Source of the DNA: Geodermatophilaceae bacterium
Lineage (GTDB): Bacteria; Actinomycetota; Actinomycetes; Mycobacteriales; Geodermatophilaceae
DNA: 14,499 bases
Reading direction: 5' to 3'
NCBI GenBank assembly: GCA_013814015.1
Contig: JACCQS010000003.1
Location: forward strand, 1-14,499
Shown here piece after piece: positions 1-6,481 of the stretch (position 1 is the first letter of the stretch; each line of letters begins with the position of its first letter). The position numbers and the translations under genes were made by a program. The notes beneath the pieces are model-generated. The model worked only from the letters and a program-made list of their open reading frames with translations. It was not told the DNA's origin and made no database searches.

Positions 1-90
1 CCTACATAGATGTCGGAGGCGGCCGCTGAGACCCGCGACGCTGCAGAGCCTGGTGCTTGGCTGCCCAGCGCCCCCGGTACGCGCTGAGGC
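1..90. other. Left edge, no supported gene
   Basis: This is the stretch downstream of the mug stop codon. No complete gene or convincing terminator is visible. A plus-strand frame reads Y-I-D-V-G-G-G-R and stops at 27-29, so the tail of a convergent gene is possible. It is only eight codons long and includes the rare ATA codon, so I do not call it. Confidence 0.3.
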
Positions 91-642
91 TTACCCGCCG
101 ACGGCAGTCGCGCGTAGTCGAGCGAACTCGCTGGCCAGCCCTTCGATCTGGTAGTGGGCGTTCAGGCCGCTGGGGTTGGGCAGCACCCAGATCCCGGCAT
201 CGGCCAGCTGCTCGACCTGGCGACCGATGCTGGCGCGCGGACGCTGGAACCCTGTCCGGTACGCCGTCACACCCAGGACCGCAACCCACGCTGGGCGATG
301 TTCGACCACGAGCTGAGTGAGTCGCTCCGCCCCGGAGACCGTCTCAGCTCGATCCAGCTCGTCCGCGCGTGCCGTCGTCCGGGGCACCAGGTTCGTGATT
401 CCTAGTCCGTAGGCCAGCAGCTCTTCCTGTTCATACGGTTCGAGTTGGCGTGGCGTGAAGCCGGAACGGTGCAGGGCCGGCCAGAAGCGGTTGCCAGGGC
501 GGGCAAAATGCTGGCCCAACGCCCCCGACCACAGACCGGGGTTGATGCCGCAAAACAGAACGCTCAAGCCGGACCCGATCACGTCGGGGATCGTGCGGCT
601 CCCGGCCGCGGCCAGCTCAGCGGCGCTCGGCCGCCGCTTCAT
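91..642 (-). CDS. mug: G/U mismatch-specific uracil-DNA glycosylase (Mug/TDG family)
   Basis: Predicted 183-residue base-excision repair enzyme that removes uracil or related bases mispaired with G. Seen: the family active-site block G-I-N-P-G at residues 32-36, whose Asn is the catalytic residue in E. coli Mug, and the second block P-N-P-S-G-L-N at 155-161, which inserts into the helix. The length is close to the usual 165-185 residues. The ATG at 642 is preferred because it overlaps the TGA of the preceding oxidoreductase gene in an ATGA arrangement. The longer open frame reaching 894 is only the antiparallel shadow of that gene. It is the last gene of the lnt-ppm1-fxsA-oxidoreductase-mug unit and is probably translated by coupling. 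Membership of a repair enzyme in this envelope operon looks incidental (inference). Confidence 0.93.
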   Translation of the reverse strand: MKRRPSAAELAAAGSRTIPDVIGSGLSVLFCGINPGLWSGALGQHFARPGNRFWPALHRSGFTPRQLEPYEQEELLAYGLGITNLVPRTTARADELDRAETVSGAERLTQLVVEHRPAWVAVLGVTAYRTGFQRPRASIGRQVEQLADAGIWVLPNPSGLNAHYQIEGLASEFARLRATAVGG

Positions 643-1844
643 GACTGAGCTGGCACCGTACGAAAGGTCATTCCCGCCCGTTGCAGCCGAGCGAGCAGCA
701 GATAGCCCATGGCTTGGACCGGAGTGAGCTGTCCGGCCAGGTCGGGCAGGTCGTCGTCGAAAGCCAGGCTCAGTGCGGACTCGGCAAGCATCTTGGCGGT
801 CTCGGCGTAGCCCGGATCGCCGCCGGACACTTCGGTCAGGACGGACACGCCAGGGTCGCCAGCCACCGTGCTGACGAAGCGCACCCGGAACCATGATTCG
901 GACCGGCGCTGTTCATCCGGGCCGGCGCCGCTGCTTCCTAGCTTCAGCAGGGCCTCGCGCAACGGTGGAATCTGTGCCGCCGCGAGAAGCCCCCCGGCGC
1001 CGGCCATGCCGGCAGCGGCCAACGGCAGAGCACCGACATCGGCGAAATGCCCGTACCGGAAATCCGGTCCGTATCGATCCAGGGCGCGCGCCGATCGCCT
1101 CACGATGATCGGGTCGATCGTCGGCAAGGGGACCGCCCAACGCCGAGAACCCGGAACCCGGCGCGGTCGCAGCGGCAGCGAGCCCACCCGCCGATCTTTC
1201 GGCAGAACCTCCCGGGCCCGACGGCTGCGGGCGGCCTCCGCGCTGTGCCGCGCCCGCCCGAATGCCCGTACGGCGGAATGATAAGTCCCGCTCGAGAAGC
1301 TGGCGTTCGCTCGTACATACCCGGCGATCGAAAGCGGTTGGTCCACCGGCAGTTGGCCAAGGGTGAACCACACGCCGAGATCGTGCGGAACGGAATCGAA
1401 GCCGCACGCGTGCACCAGGCGGGCACCGTTGCGGGCGGCGGTGTCGTGGTGGGCCAGCCACATCCGGTCCACGAACTCCGGTTCGCCGGTGATGTCGAGG
1501 TAGTCGGTGCCTGTGCGCGCGCAGGCGGCCACCAGGAGCTGGCCGTGGCTCATGAACGGCCCGACGGTCGAGGCGATCACCCGACTGGCCTCCGCCAGCG
1601 AGCGCAGCGAGTCCGGTTCGGCGCTGTCGGCGCGGATGACATCCACCGATCCGGCACCGGCAGTGTGATCGGCCAACCGCGCGGCGACGGCCTCGAGGCG
1701 GGGGACGTCGCGGCCGGCAATCGCCCACCGTGTCCCCTCTGGGACATGCCGGGCGAGATAGTCAGCGGTCAGCCCGCCGGTGAAGCCGGTAGCGCCGAAG
1801 AGCACGACGTCGTAGCTGCGGTCGCGACGCCGTGCTGGGCTCAC
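639..1844 (-). CDS. Saccharopine dehydrogenase-like NAD(P)-binding oxidoreductase
   Basis: Predicted protein of 401 residues. The N-terminus has a Rossmann nucleotide-binding signature, Y-D-V-V-L-F-G-A-T-G-F-T-G at about residues 11-23. The rest matches the plan of the actinobacterial family that includes human SCCPDH and the mycobacterial trans-acting enoyl reductase Rv2953 (known family, length 400-420). Those relatives reduce polyketide or lipid enoyl groups or have unknown substrates. Despite the family name, the lysine-saccharopine reaction should not be assumed, even with a lysine locus nearby. The GTG start at 1844 forms a GTGA overlap with the stop of the FxsA-like gene. The much longer upstream extension of the frame runs antiparallel through that gene and is rejected. 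Substrate unknown. Confidence 0.82.
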   Translation of the reverse strand: MSPARRRDRSYDVVLFGATGFTGGLTADYLARHVPEGTRWAIAGRDVPRLEAVAARLADHTAGAGSVDVIRADSAEPDSLRSLAEASRVIASTVGPFMSHGQLLVAACARTGTDYLDITGEPEFVDRMWLAHHDTAARNGARLVHACGFDSVPHDLGVWFTLGQLPVDQPLSIAGYVRANASFSSGTYHSAVRAFGRARHSAEAARSRRAREVLPKDRRVGSLPLRPRRVPGSRRWAVPLPTIDPIIVRRSARALDRYGPDFRYGHFADVGALPLAAAGMAGAGGLLAAAQIPPLREALLKLGSSGAGPDEQRRSESWFRVRFVSTVAGDPGVSVLTEVSGGDPGYAETAKMLAESALSLAFDDDLPDLAGQLTPVQAMGYLLLARLQRAGMTFRTVPAQS

Positions 1845-2374
1845 GGGACGATCTCGCCCTCGATGATCTCGGGCCCGGTGGGCCGGCGGGAAGTCCCAGC
1901 CGAGTGCGGACCCGGTGGGCTCATGCTCGCGGGTCCGGGAGAGCCGGACGTCCTGGCGCTGGGCGGGGTCTCGCCGCCGTCCAGGCGCCGCGAGCGGACT
2001 CGGGCCGGGCCGTACTTGCGAGCCACCCCCCCGATCACGAGGCGGCGGATCAAGGGCCGGGTGACCGGAATCAGGCAGAGCAGCCCGACCACGTCGCTGA
2101 CGAAACCGGGTAGGAACACCAACAATCCGCCGAGGGCCACCAGGCCGGCGTCCACGGCCGCGGGTCCGGGAGCCGTCCCGCCGCGCGAGGCTGCGCCGAG
2201 GGCGCGCAGGGCTCGGATACCTTCCCGGCCGAACAGCCACAGCCCAACCGCGGAGGTGGCCAGGGCCAGCAGGATCGTCCACCCCACCCCGATCCAACTA
2301 CCGACCAGGATGAACACCGCGATCTCGGCGATCAACAGCACCGCCAGGATCGGGCCCAATCGAGCGCGTATCAC
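1841..2374 (-). CDS. fxsA: FxsA-family membrane protein
   Basis: Predicted 177-residue integral membrane protein. Seen: hydrophobic segments at about residues 7-25, 28-48 and 75-98, with the family block L-P-G-F-V-S-D-V-V-G inside the last one. A polar, proline-rich tail ends in E-G-E-I-V-P. In E. coli, FxsA overexpression relieves exclusion of phage T7 by the F plasmid, but the normal cellular function is not established. The GTG at 2374 is chosen because it overlaps the ppm1 stop codon as GTGA. The in-frame ATG at 2440 would add 22 charged residues lying inside ppm1 and is less likely. FxsA beside ppm1 is a recurring actinobacterial arrangement (also Rv2053c near Rv2051c in M. tuberculosis). 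Confidence 0.88.
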   Translation of the reverse strand: MIRARLGPILAVLLIAEIAVFILVGSWIGVGWTILLALATSAVGLWLFGREGIRALRALGAASRGGTAPGPAAVDAGLVALGGLLVFLPGFVSDVVGLLCLIPVTRPLIRRLVIGGVARKYGPARVRSRRLDGGETPPSARTSGSPGPASMSPPGPHSAGTSRRPTGPEIIEGEIVP

Positions 2375-3135
2375 GAGTTTTCCTTCCGCAATGCGATTGC
2401 GAGGGCGCGCGCTCCGCGGCTGCGGTTGTGCAGCCCCCACCAGCCCACTCGGACCAGTGCTTCTCCAACGATCGAGGAGCTCATCTTGCTCCTGCCGCGG
2501 ACCCGTTCAGTGAAGACGATCGGAACTTCGACGATGTTGTAGCCGGCTCGCCAGGTCCGCCAGGCCAGATCCACCTGGAAGCAGTACCCAGCGCTGGAGA
2601 TGTCGTCGAGATGTAACTCGCGCAGTACGTCAGCCCGGAATGCGCGAAACCCGCCGGTAGCGTCGCGGACCGGCAATCGGAGCATGGTGCGGGTGTAGCG
2701 GTTTCCACCCCGGGACAGCACCAGCCGCCACGCCGCCCAGCCGCGTACCTCGCCCCCTGGGACGTACCGCGATCCGATCACCAGGTCAGCATTGGCCAGA
2801 GCGCTGAGCAGGTGTGGCAGCTGTTCCGGAGCGTGGGACCCGTCCGCGTCCATCTCGGCGAGCACGTCATAGCCGCGGGCCAGTCCCCAGTCGAAACCGG
2901 CGAGGTAGGCCCGCCCGAGACCGTCCTTGACCGTTCGGTGCAGCACCTGGATCTGCTCGTCCTGTGCCGCCAGCCGATCGGCGAGTTCTCCGGTCCCGTC
3001 CGGGCTGGTGTCGTCGACGACAAGAATGTCGACGGTGGGGTTGGCCGCGCGGGTACGGGCCAGGATCGGCTCGAGGTTGTCGATCTCGTCGTAGGTCGGG
3101 ACCACGACGAGCACGCGCTGCAGCGAGCCGGTCAT
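2371..3135 (-). CDS. ppm1: Polyprenol monophosphomannose synthase (GT2 family)
   Basis: Predicted 254-residue membrane-associated glycosyltransferase that moves mannose from GDP-mannose to polyprenyl phosphate. The product is the lipid-linked donor for protein O-mannosylation and lipoglycans. Seen: the N-terminal GT2 block V-P-T-Y-D-E-I-D-N at residues 12-20, the nucleotide-binding D-D-T-S-P-D at 41-46, and the metal-binding D-A-D at 96-98 in E-M-D-A-D-G-S-H. There are no C-terminal transmembrane segments, as in the catalytic domain of mycobacterial Ppm1. The ATG at 3135 overlaps the lnt stop codon (ATGA). In mycobacteria the same two activities can be fused in one protein (Rv2051c). Here they are two coupled genes. 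A generic dolichol-phosphate mannosyltransferase annotation would be equivalent. Confidence 0.93.
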   Translation of the reverse strand: MTGSLQRVLVVVPTYDEIDNLEPILARTRAANPTVDILVVDDTSPDGTGELADRLAAQDEQIQVLHRTVKDGLGRAYLAGFDWGLARGYDVLAEMDADGSHAPEQLPHLLSALANADLVIGSRYVPGGEVRGWAAWRLVLSRGGNRYTRTMLRLPVRDATGGFRAFRADVLRELHLDDISSAGYCFQVDLAWRTWRAGYNIVEVPIVFTERVRGRSKMSSSIVGEALVRVGWWGLHNRSRGARALAIALRKENS

Positions 3136-4781
3136 GACGGGTCCGACTTACGGGTACGCCGATGCTGGACCGCTGCGTACGCCCAGGCCAGCAATCCGAC
3201 GCCGACGAGCACCCATTCCGGCCCCTCGCGGACCCGGTTGGCGACGGTGTCGGCCTGCCGCAGCCCCACCTCGGCCACCAACGTCTGCTGGGTGAACAGC
3301 TCCGTCGACTCCACCAGGGAGCCATCCGGGGCGATGAATGCGCTGATCCCGACGGTGGAGGCAACCACGACCGGGCGGCCGTGTTCGACCGCACGCAACC
3401 GGGACATCGCCAGCTGCTGATAGGTCTCGTCGGAGAAGCCGAAGGTCGCGTTGTTGGTCTGAACGACAATGACCCCGGCACCTGCATCCACGACATCGGC
3501 GGTCAGGTCGTCATAGGCGATCTCGAAACAGATCAGGTCCCCGAGCCGAACTCCGGCCGCGTCGAAGATTCCGACCTCGCTGCCCGAGACGAAGTCGCGT
3601 CCGACCAGGTCGAACAGATCGGTGACCCGCTCCAGGAGCGCTCGGGCCGGGATGTACTCAGCGAAGGGGACTGGATGGCGCTTGGTGTAGACCTGGCCCG
3701 GCCCGGTGTCCGGGTCCCAGAGCAGACCGACGTTGCTCACGCTGTCCGGTCCCGGTCCATTGAGGACGGCACCGACCAGGATCGGTACGCCGATGGCACT
3801 CGCGGCGCGGTCAATGGCCGCGGCCGCGTCGGAATTGGTCAGTGGGTCGATGTCGGAGGAGTTCTCCGGCCAGATCACCAGATCGGGAGCCGACCGGCGT
3901 CCGGCGGTCACGTCCGCAGCCAGGTCCAGAGTCGCCTCCACGTGGTTGTCGAGCACAGCGCGGCGGCGGGAGTTGAAGTCGAGTCCGGCCTGCGGCACAT
4001 CGCCCTGCACGATCGCGATCGTGGTCCTGGCCTGCCCCTCCCCCGACAATGATCGCTCGCCCAGGGTCAACCAGCCCGAGGCCGCGATCAGCGGTAGGGC
4101 GAGAGTGAGCACACCTCGGCGCACTGCCTGGCCGCGGTCGGTTGACCGGATTGCGGCGGCCAGCACGGTCCCGGTCAGCGCGACTCCGAAGCTGACCAAC
4201 GGCACCCCGCCGAAGGCGGCCAGCGCCGTGAAAGGCCCGTCCGGCTGGCTGAATCCCAGCCTGCCCCATGGGAACCCACCGACGAACCAGCGTCCGCGCA
4301 GCGCCTCGGCCGCGACCCAGAGCGCGGCCATCCACAACGGCCAGCCAGGTAATCGGCTGACGACTGCCCACCCGGCACCCATCAGAGCGAGGTAAGCGGC
4401 CTGCCAGAGTGCCAGCAGCAGCCACGGCCAGGCGGGGAGGTATTCCGCTGCCCACGCCAGGTGCGGAACGAAGAAGGCCAGTCCTGAGACCAACCCCAGC
4501 CATGCTCCGGATCGGGCCGGTCGACCGTGCACCGCAACGGCCAGCGCCGCAGGTCCGATGACGGCCAACAACCGCAGGTCGTAGGGCGGGAAGGCGAGCG
4601 CGGTGGCCAGCCCGCCGAGGGCTACCAGCACGCTGGGCGCGCCTCGAGGCATCCGCGGTGGGCTTTGGGATCTCGGCGGAAAGGTCCTCACTGCACCAGG
4701 CGGCCGATTCGTCGCCTCGGTGCGGACGTCATTGTCGGGATCGACCGCGGCGGGGGTACCGGGCATGGCCGCAACGCCCAC
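3132..4781 (-). CDS. lnt: Apolipoprotein N-acyltransferase
   Basis: Predicted membrane enzyme of 549 residues that adds the third acyl chain to the N-terminal cysteine of exported lipoproteins. Seen: a hydrophobic N-terminal half with several membrane segments from about residue 48 to 240, then a nitrilase-type domain. Its catalytic residues appear at the family positions: Glu306 in W-P-E-N-S-S, Lys367 and Glu375 in Y-T-K-R-H-P-V-P-F-A-E-Y, and Cys418 with Glu420 in I-C-F-E-I. A further hydrophobic segment lies near the C-terminus. The start is uncertain. The GTG at 4781 is chosen because GGAGGG sits seven bases upstream, and it leaves a roughly 45-residue polar tail before the first membrane segment. 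In-frame alternatives are ATG at 4766, 4652, 4850 or 5069. It heads the lnt-ppm1-fxsA-oxidoreductase-mug unit. Confidence 0.92.
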   Translation of the reverse strand: MGVAAMPGTPAAVDPDNDVRTEATNRPPGAVRTFPPRSQSPPRMPRGAPSVLVALGGLATALAFPPYDLRLLAVIGPAALAVAVHGRPARSGAWLGLVSGLAFFVPHLAWAAEYLPAWPWLLLALWQAAYLALMGAGWAVVSRLPGWPLWMAALWVAAEALRGRWFVGGFPWGRLGFSQPDGPFTALAAFGGVPLVSFGVALTGTVLAAAIRSTDRGQAVRRGVLTLALPLIAASGWLTLGERSLSGEGQARTTIAIVQGDVPQAGLDFNSRRRAVLDNHVEATLDLAADVTAGRRSAPDLVIWPENSSDIDPLTNSDAAAAIDRAASAIGVPILVGAVLNGPGPDSVSNVGLLWDPDTGPGQVYTKRHPVPFAEYIPARALLERVTDLFDLVGRDFVSGSEVGIFDAAGVRLGDLICFEIAYDDLTADVVDAGAGVIVVQTNNATFGFSDETYQQLAMSRLRAVEHGRPVVVASTVGISAFIAPDGSLVESTELFTQQTLVAEVGLRQADTVANRVREGPEWVLVGVGLLAWAYAAVQHRRTRKSDPS

Positions 4782-4788
4782 GTCACGT

Positions 4789-4794
4789 CCCTCC
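4789..4794 (-). promoter_or_regulatory. Ribosome binding site deciding the lnt start
   Basis: GGAGGG on the minus strand, seven bases before the GTG at 4781. It is the only strong Shine-Dalgarno match in front of any of the possible in-frame lnt starts, and it is the reason for preferring that GTG over the longer or shorter ATG forms. Confidence 0.6.
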
Positions 4795-4898
4795 GCCGCC
4801 CCAGGCGAATGCCAGGGGTTGAGAGCACCAGCATTCCACGCTTGCCGCATCGTCTGCCAACTAGGGAATTGGGGTGTCGAGGGCGATCGGGCGTTGGG

Positions 4899-5040
4899 GG
4901 TGGAGAAGAGGTCCGGCGATGTCTTCGGGCCGGCACCCCGTCGCTGCTGGCTGCAGCCGAGGCACCGTTGTCTACTGGCTCGCCGGATCCTCTCCTTTTC
5001 CCACCCGCTCCGGGTGCCTTTCCCTGACGACCCGGATGAC
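4899..5040 (-). promoter_or_regulatory. Structured leader resembling a cobalamin riboswitch
   Basis: Read on the minus strand, four blocks resembling the cobalamin riboswitch core occur in the expected order. GGGAA is at 4998-5002 and ATCCGG at 4983-4988. CAACGGTG is at 4963-4970. GCCCGAAGAC at 4921-4930 resembles the B12 box and is followed by ATCGCCGG instead of the usual CTGCC. Small stems flank them: ACCCG-gag-CGGGT just upstream, and GCTGC-agcca-GCAGC between the last two blocks. Against this, the usual GGTG before ATCCGG reads GAGAGG, and the spacing to CAACGGTG is about two bases long. A long inverted repeat (4981-4995 with 4902-4918, about 12 paired positions) would mask the core. It could be a diverged riboswitch, or a different RNA structure. 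It would act on lnt, not on the B12-dependent kamDE genes, which lie upstream. Confidence 0.35.
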
Positions 5041-5058
5041 GTCCTGCCCTGGCCAGGC

Positions 5059-5081
5059 GCCTCACGCATCTCTGCGTAGGC
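5059..5081 (-). other. Stable hairpin with GAGA tetraloop in the lnt leader
   Basis: On the minus strand GCCTACGCA and TGCGTgAGGC pair over nine base pairs with one bulged G around a GAGA loop, which is a GNRA tetraloop. There is no T-run after it, so it is not an intrinsic terminator. It lies between the promoter candidate and the riboswitch-like block and fits a structured leader RNA. Confidence 0.4.
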
Positions 5082-5156
5082 GCACGAGCCGACGTCGTCG
5101 CGTGCCGATCTAGAAGGGAAAGGTCACACCCGGATTGCCCGTTGTGCGATGGCCAG

Positions 5157-5187
5157 AACCTACCGTTCGCCTTGGTTGCGCTGTCAA
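5157..5187 (-). promoter_or_regulatory. Sigma-70-type promoter candidate for the lnt unit
   Basis: On the minus strand a perfect TTGACA (5182-5187) is followed after 19 bases by TAGGTT (5157-5162), which fits the actinobacterial TAGRRT-like -10 pattern. The spacer is one or two bases longer than ideal. If used, transcription would start near 5150 and leave a leader of about 370 bases before the GTG of lnt. Confidence 0.4.
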
Positions 5188-5199
5188 CCGGTTGGCGCC

Positions 5200-5238
5200 C
5201 GAACTGCCTTCGAAGTTCGCACTTTTTTCCGTCGAAGG
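5200..5238. terminator. Competing hairpins downstream of kal, one with a T-run on the plus strand
   Basis: On the plus strand CGAACT (5200-5205) pairs with AGTTCG (5214-5219), followed by CAC and TTTTTT (5223-5228). That is a terminator-like layout, yet no plus-strand gene lies upstream. A second inverted repeat, CCTTCGA (5207-5213) with TCGAAGG (5232-5238), overlaps the first and starts seven bases after the kal stop codon in the minus direction. It has no T-run there. It may limit antisense or readthrough transcription, but the stems are short. Confidence 0.3.
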
Positions 5239-5244
5239 GAACGT

Positions 5245-5640
5245 TCAGGGTACGACCAGCGTGCCTCGGGCTCGGGTGATGATCAGCGGCGGATCCACCA
5301 CGTCGGCGGCCGACGGGCCGCGCTCCGGTGCGGCACGGCAGACGACGCGGGCCTCGAACTCCACTGCGCGGCTGCGCCGACCGACCCGGGTGAGAGTGGC
5401 GGTGGCCTCGACGACGTCGCCGGCCTGCAGTGGGGCAAGCATCTCGATGGAGTCGTATCCGGCCAGCAGTGACTCGTCCCCGTCGGTGCGGATCGCCAGT
5501 TCGGTAGCGACGTCACCGAACAGCCCGAGGGCGTACGCGCCCTCCACCAGATTCCCGCCGTAGTGAGCATGCGAGTACGGCACGTATCGGCGATGCGTCA
5601 CAGTCAGCCCGATCGCCGGTGGGGTATTTTCAGCGGGCAC
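5245..5640 (-). CDS. kal: 3-aminobutyryl-CoA ammonia-lyase
   Basis: Predicted 131-residue hot-dog-fold enzyme that removes ammonia from L-3-aminobutyryl-CoA to give crotonyl-CoA, a late step of fermentative lysine breakdown. Seen: the N-terminal core S-H-A-H-Y-G-G-N-L-V-E-G-A at about residues 23-35, and the following segment G-Y-D-S-I-E-M-L-A-P-L-Q-A-G-D. Both are typical of the Kal family, and the length matches its usual 125-135 residues. The start is GTG at 5640, eleven bases inside the end of kamE, with AAGGAG seven bases before it. It is the last gene of the kdd-amidohydrolase-kamD-kamE-kal operon. Without this context a general hot-dog thioesterase-like name would be all the fold supports. 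Position beside kamE makes Kal the likely identity. Confidence 0.87.
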   Translation of the reverse strand: MPAENTPPAIGLTVTHRRYVPYSHAHYGGNLVEGAYALGLFGDVATELAIRTDGDESLLAGYDSIEMLAPLQAGDVVEATATLTRVGRRSRAVEFEARVVCRAAPERGPSAADVVDPPLIITRARGTLVVP

Positions 5641-6481
5641 GGACGGTCTCCTTGGTGAGGGTGAGGGTGCGGGTGAGGGTGTGTACGAGGTAGGAGGCGA
5701 CTTCTCCCGGAGTGGTCCCGCGGCCGAAGATTCGGTCGACGCCGAGTTCCTCGGCCATTCGCGGATCGAAGCGCGGACCCCCGACCACGATCAGTGGCCG
5801 GTTGTCCCCCATGGCTTCTCGGAAGGCCGCGGCGAGTTCCCGAGTGTTCCGGAGGTGTGCGTCGCGTTGGGTCACGACCTGGGAGACCAGGACGGCATCG
5901 GCTCGATCCTTGCGGGCCCGGCTGACCAGCTCCGGGACGGTCACCTGCGCGCCCAGGTTGGACACCTTCATCTCCCGGTAGTACTCCAGCCCCTTCTCCC
6001 CCGCGAAGCCCTTCACGTTGAGGATCGCGTCGATACCGACCGTGTGCGCGTCGGTGCCGATACAGGCGCCCAGCACGACCAGCTTGCGACGTAGCGTCCG
6101 CTTGATCACCAGGTTGGCCTCTTTGGCGGCCAGCAGCGGATACTCGCGTTCCCGTACGACCACCTTGTCCAAGTCGACCAGGTGAGCGACACGTCCGTAC
6201 ACGACGAAGAAGGTGTACGCCGATTGGCGTCCACCGAGTCCTTTGGCGTGCACCACCATGGCCGGGTCCAGCCCCATCTTGGCGGCCAGTTGCAGCGCCG
6301 CCCCTTCGGCTTTGGGGCCGTGCGTCATGGGCAGGGTGAACGACACCTGGACCATGCCGTCGCCGGTGGTGTCGCCGTAGGGCCGAATGACCGTCGGTTG
6401 TTCTGCCTGATCCAGACCCTTGGCGGTTTCCGCCAAAACCGCCAAGGATTCAGGCTCCGTGTCGGCGATGGGTTCGGTCAT
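5630..6481 (-). CDS. kamE: Lysine 5,6-aminomutase beta subunit
   Basis: Predicted 283-residue cobalamin-binding subunit of D-lysine/L-beta-lysine 5,6-aminomutase, working with KamD, adenosylcobalamin and PLP. Seen: an N-terminal dimerisation region (about 30-115) and a Rossmann-type B12 domain with the D-x-H-x-x-G motif in G-T-D-A-H-T-V-G. His146 should be the lower cobalt ligand. Lys157 in N-V-K-G-F-A lies eleven residues later. This is the same distance as His133 and Lys144 in the Clostridium sticklandii enzyme, where Lys144 binds PLP. So both cofactor residues are present. The ATG at 6481 overlaps the kamD stop codon (ATGA), and its own 3' end overlaps kal by 11 bases. The end of the gene contains the ribosome binding site for kal. 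Confidence 0.95.
   Translation of the reverse strand: MTEPIADTEPESLAVLAETAKGLDQAEQPTVIRPYGDTTGDGMVQVSFTLPMTHGPKAEGAALQLAAKMGLDPAMVVHAKGLGGRQSAYTFFVVYGRVAHLVDLDKVVVREREYPLLAAKEANLVIKRTLRRKLVVLGACIGTDAHTVGIDAILNVKGFAGEKGLEYYREMKVSNLGAQVTVPELVSRARKDRADAVLVSQVVTQRDAHLRNTRELAAAFREAMGDNRPLIVVGGPRFDPRMAEELGVDRIFGRGTTPGEVASYLVHTLTRTLTLTKETVRAR
5648..5653 (-). promoter_or_regulatory. Ribosome binding site for kal inside kamE
   Basis: AAGGAG on the minus strand, seven bases before the GTG at 5640. It lies in the last codons of kamE, so kal can start translation independently of, or together with, ribosomes finishing kamE. It fixes the kal start. Confidence 0.65.

Larger units (their letters stand above)
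4782..5244. other. 463-base intergenic region between kal and lnt
   Basis: No convincing protein gene. The lnt frame stays open to an ATG at 5069, but the extra residues are low in hydrophobicity, rich in R, S, P and G, and unlike a known domain. The gap holds, in minus-strand order, competing hairpins just after kal, a promoter candidate, a strong GAGA-loop hairpin, and a structured leader with cobalamin-riboswitch-like blocks. All are listed separately. The amount of structure suggests a long 5' leader for the lnt unit (inference). Confidence 0.55.

Noticed and set aside
639..1844. True saccharopine dehydrogenase joining the lysine pathway
   Set aside because: The family name comes from fold similarity. 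This branch (SCCPDH/Rv2953-like) has no shown role in lysine metabolism, and the gene sits in the lnt unit, not the lysine operon.
1047..2513. Plus-strand open frame of 488 codons opposite ppm1, fxsA and the oxidoreductase
   Set aside because: Antisense shadow of three well-supported genes. It is rich in R, P, A and G, has no domain, and arises from GC-rich codons on the other strand.
2812..4052. Plus-strand open frames opposite ppm1 and lnt
   Set aside because: Compositional shadows. The minus strand carries the complete nitrilase and GT2 catalytic motifs over the same positions.
4782..5244. c-di-AMP (ydaO) riboswitch in the lnt leader
   Set aside because: The expected conserved blocks of that class are not visible. 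The cobalamin-type blocks match better, though imperfectly.
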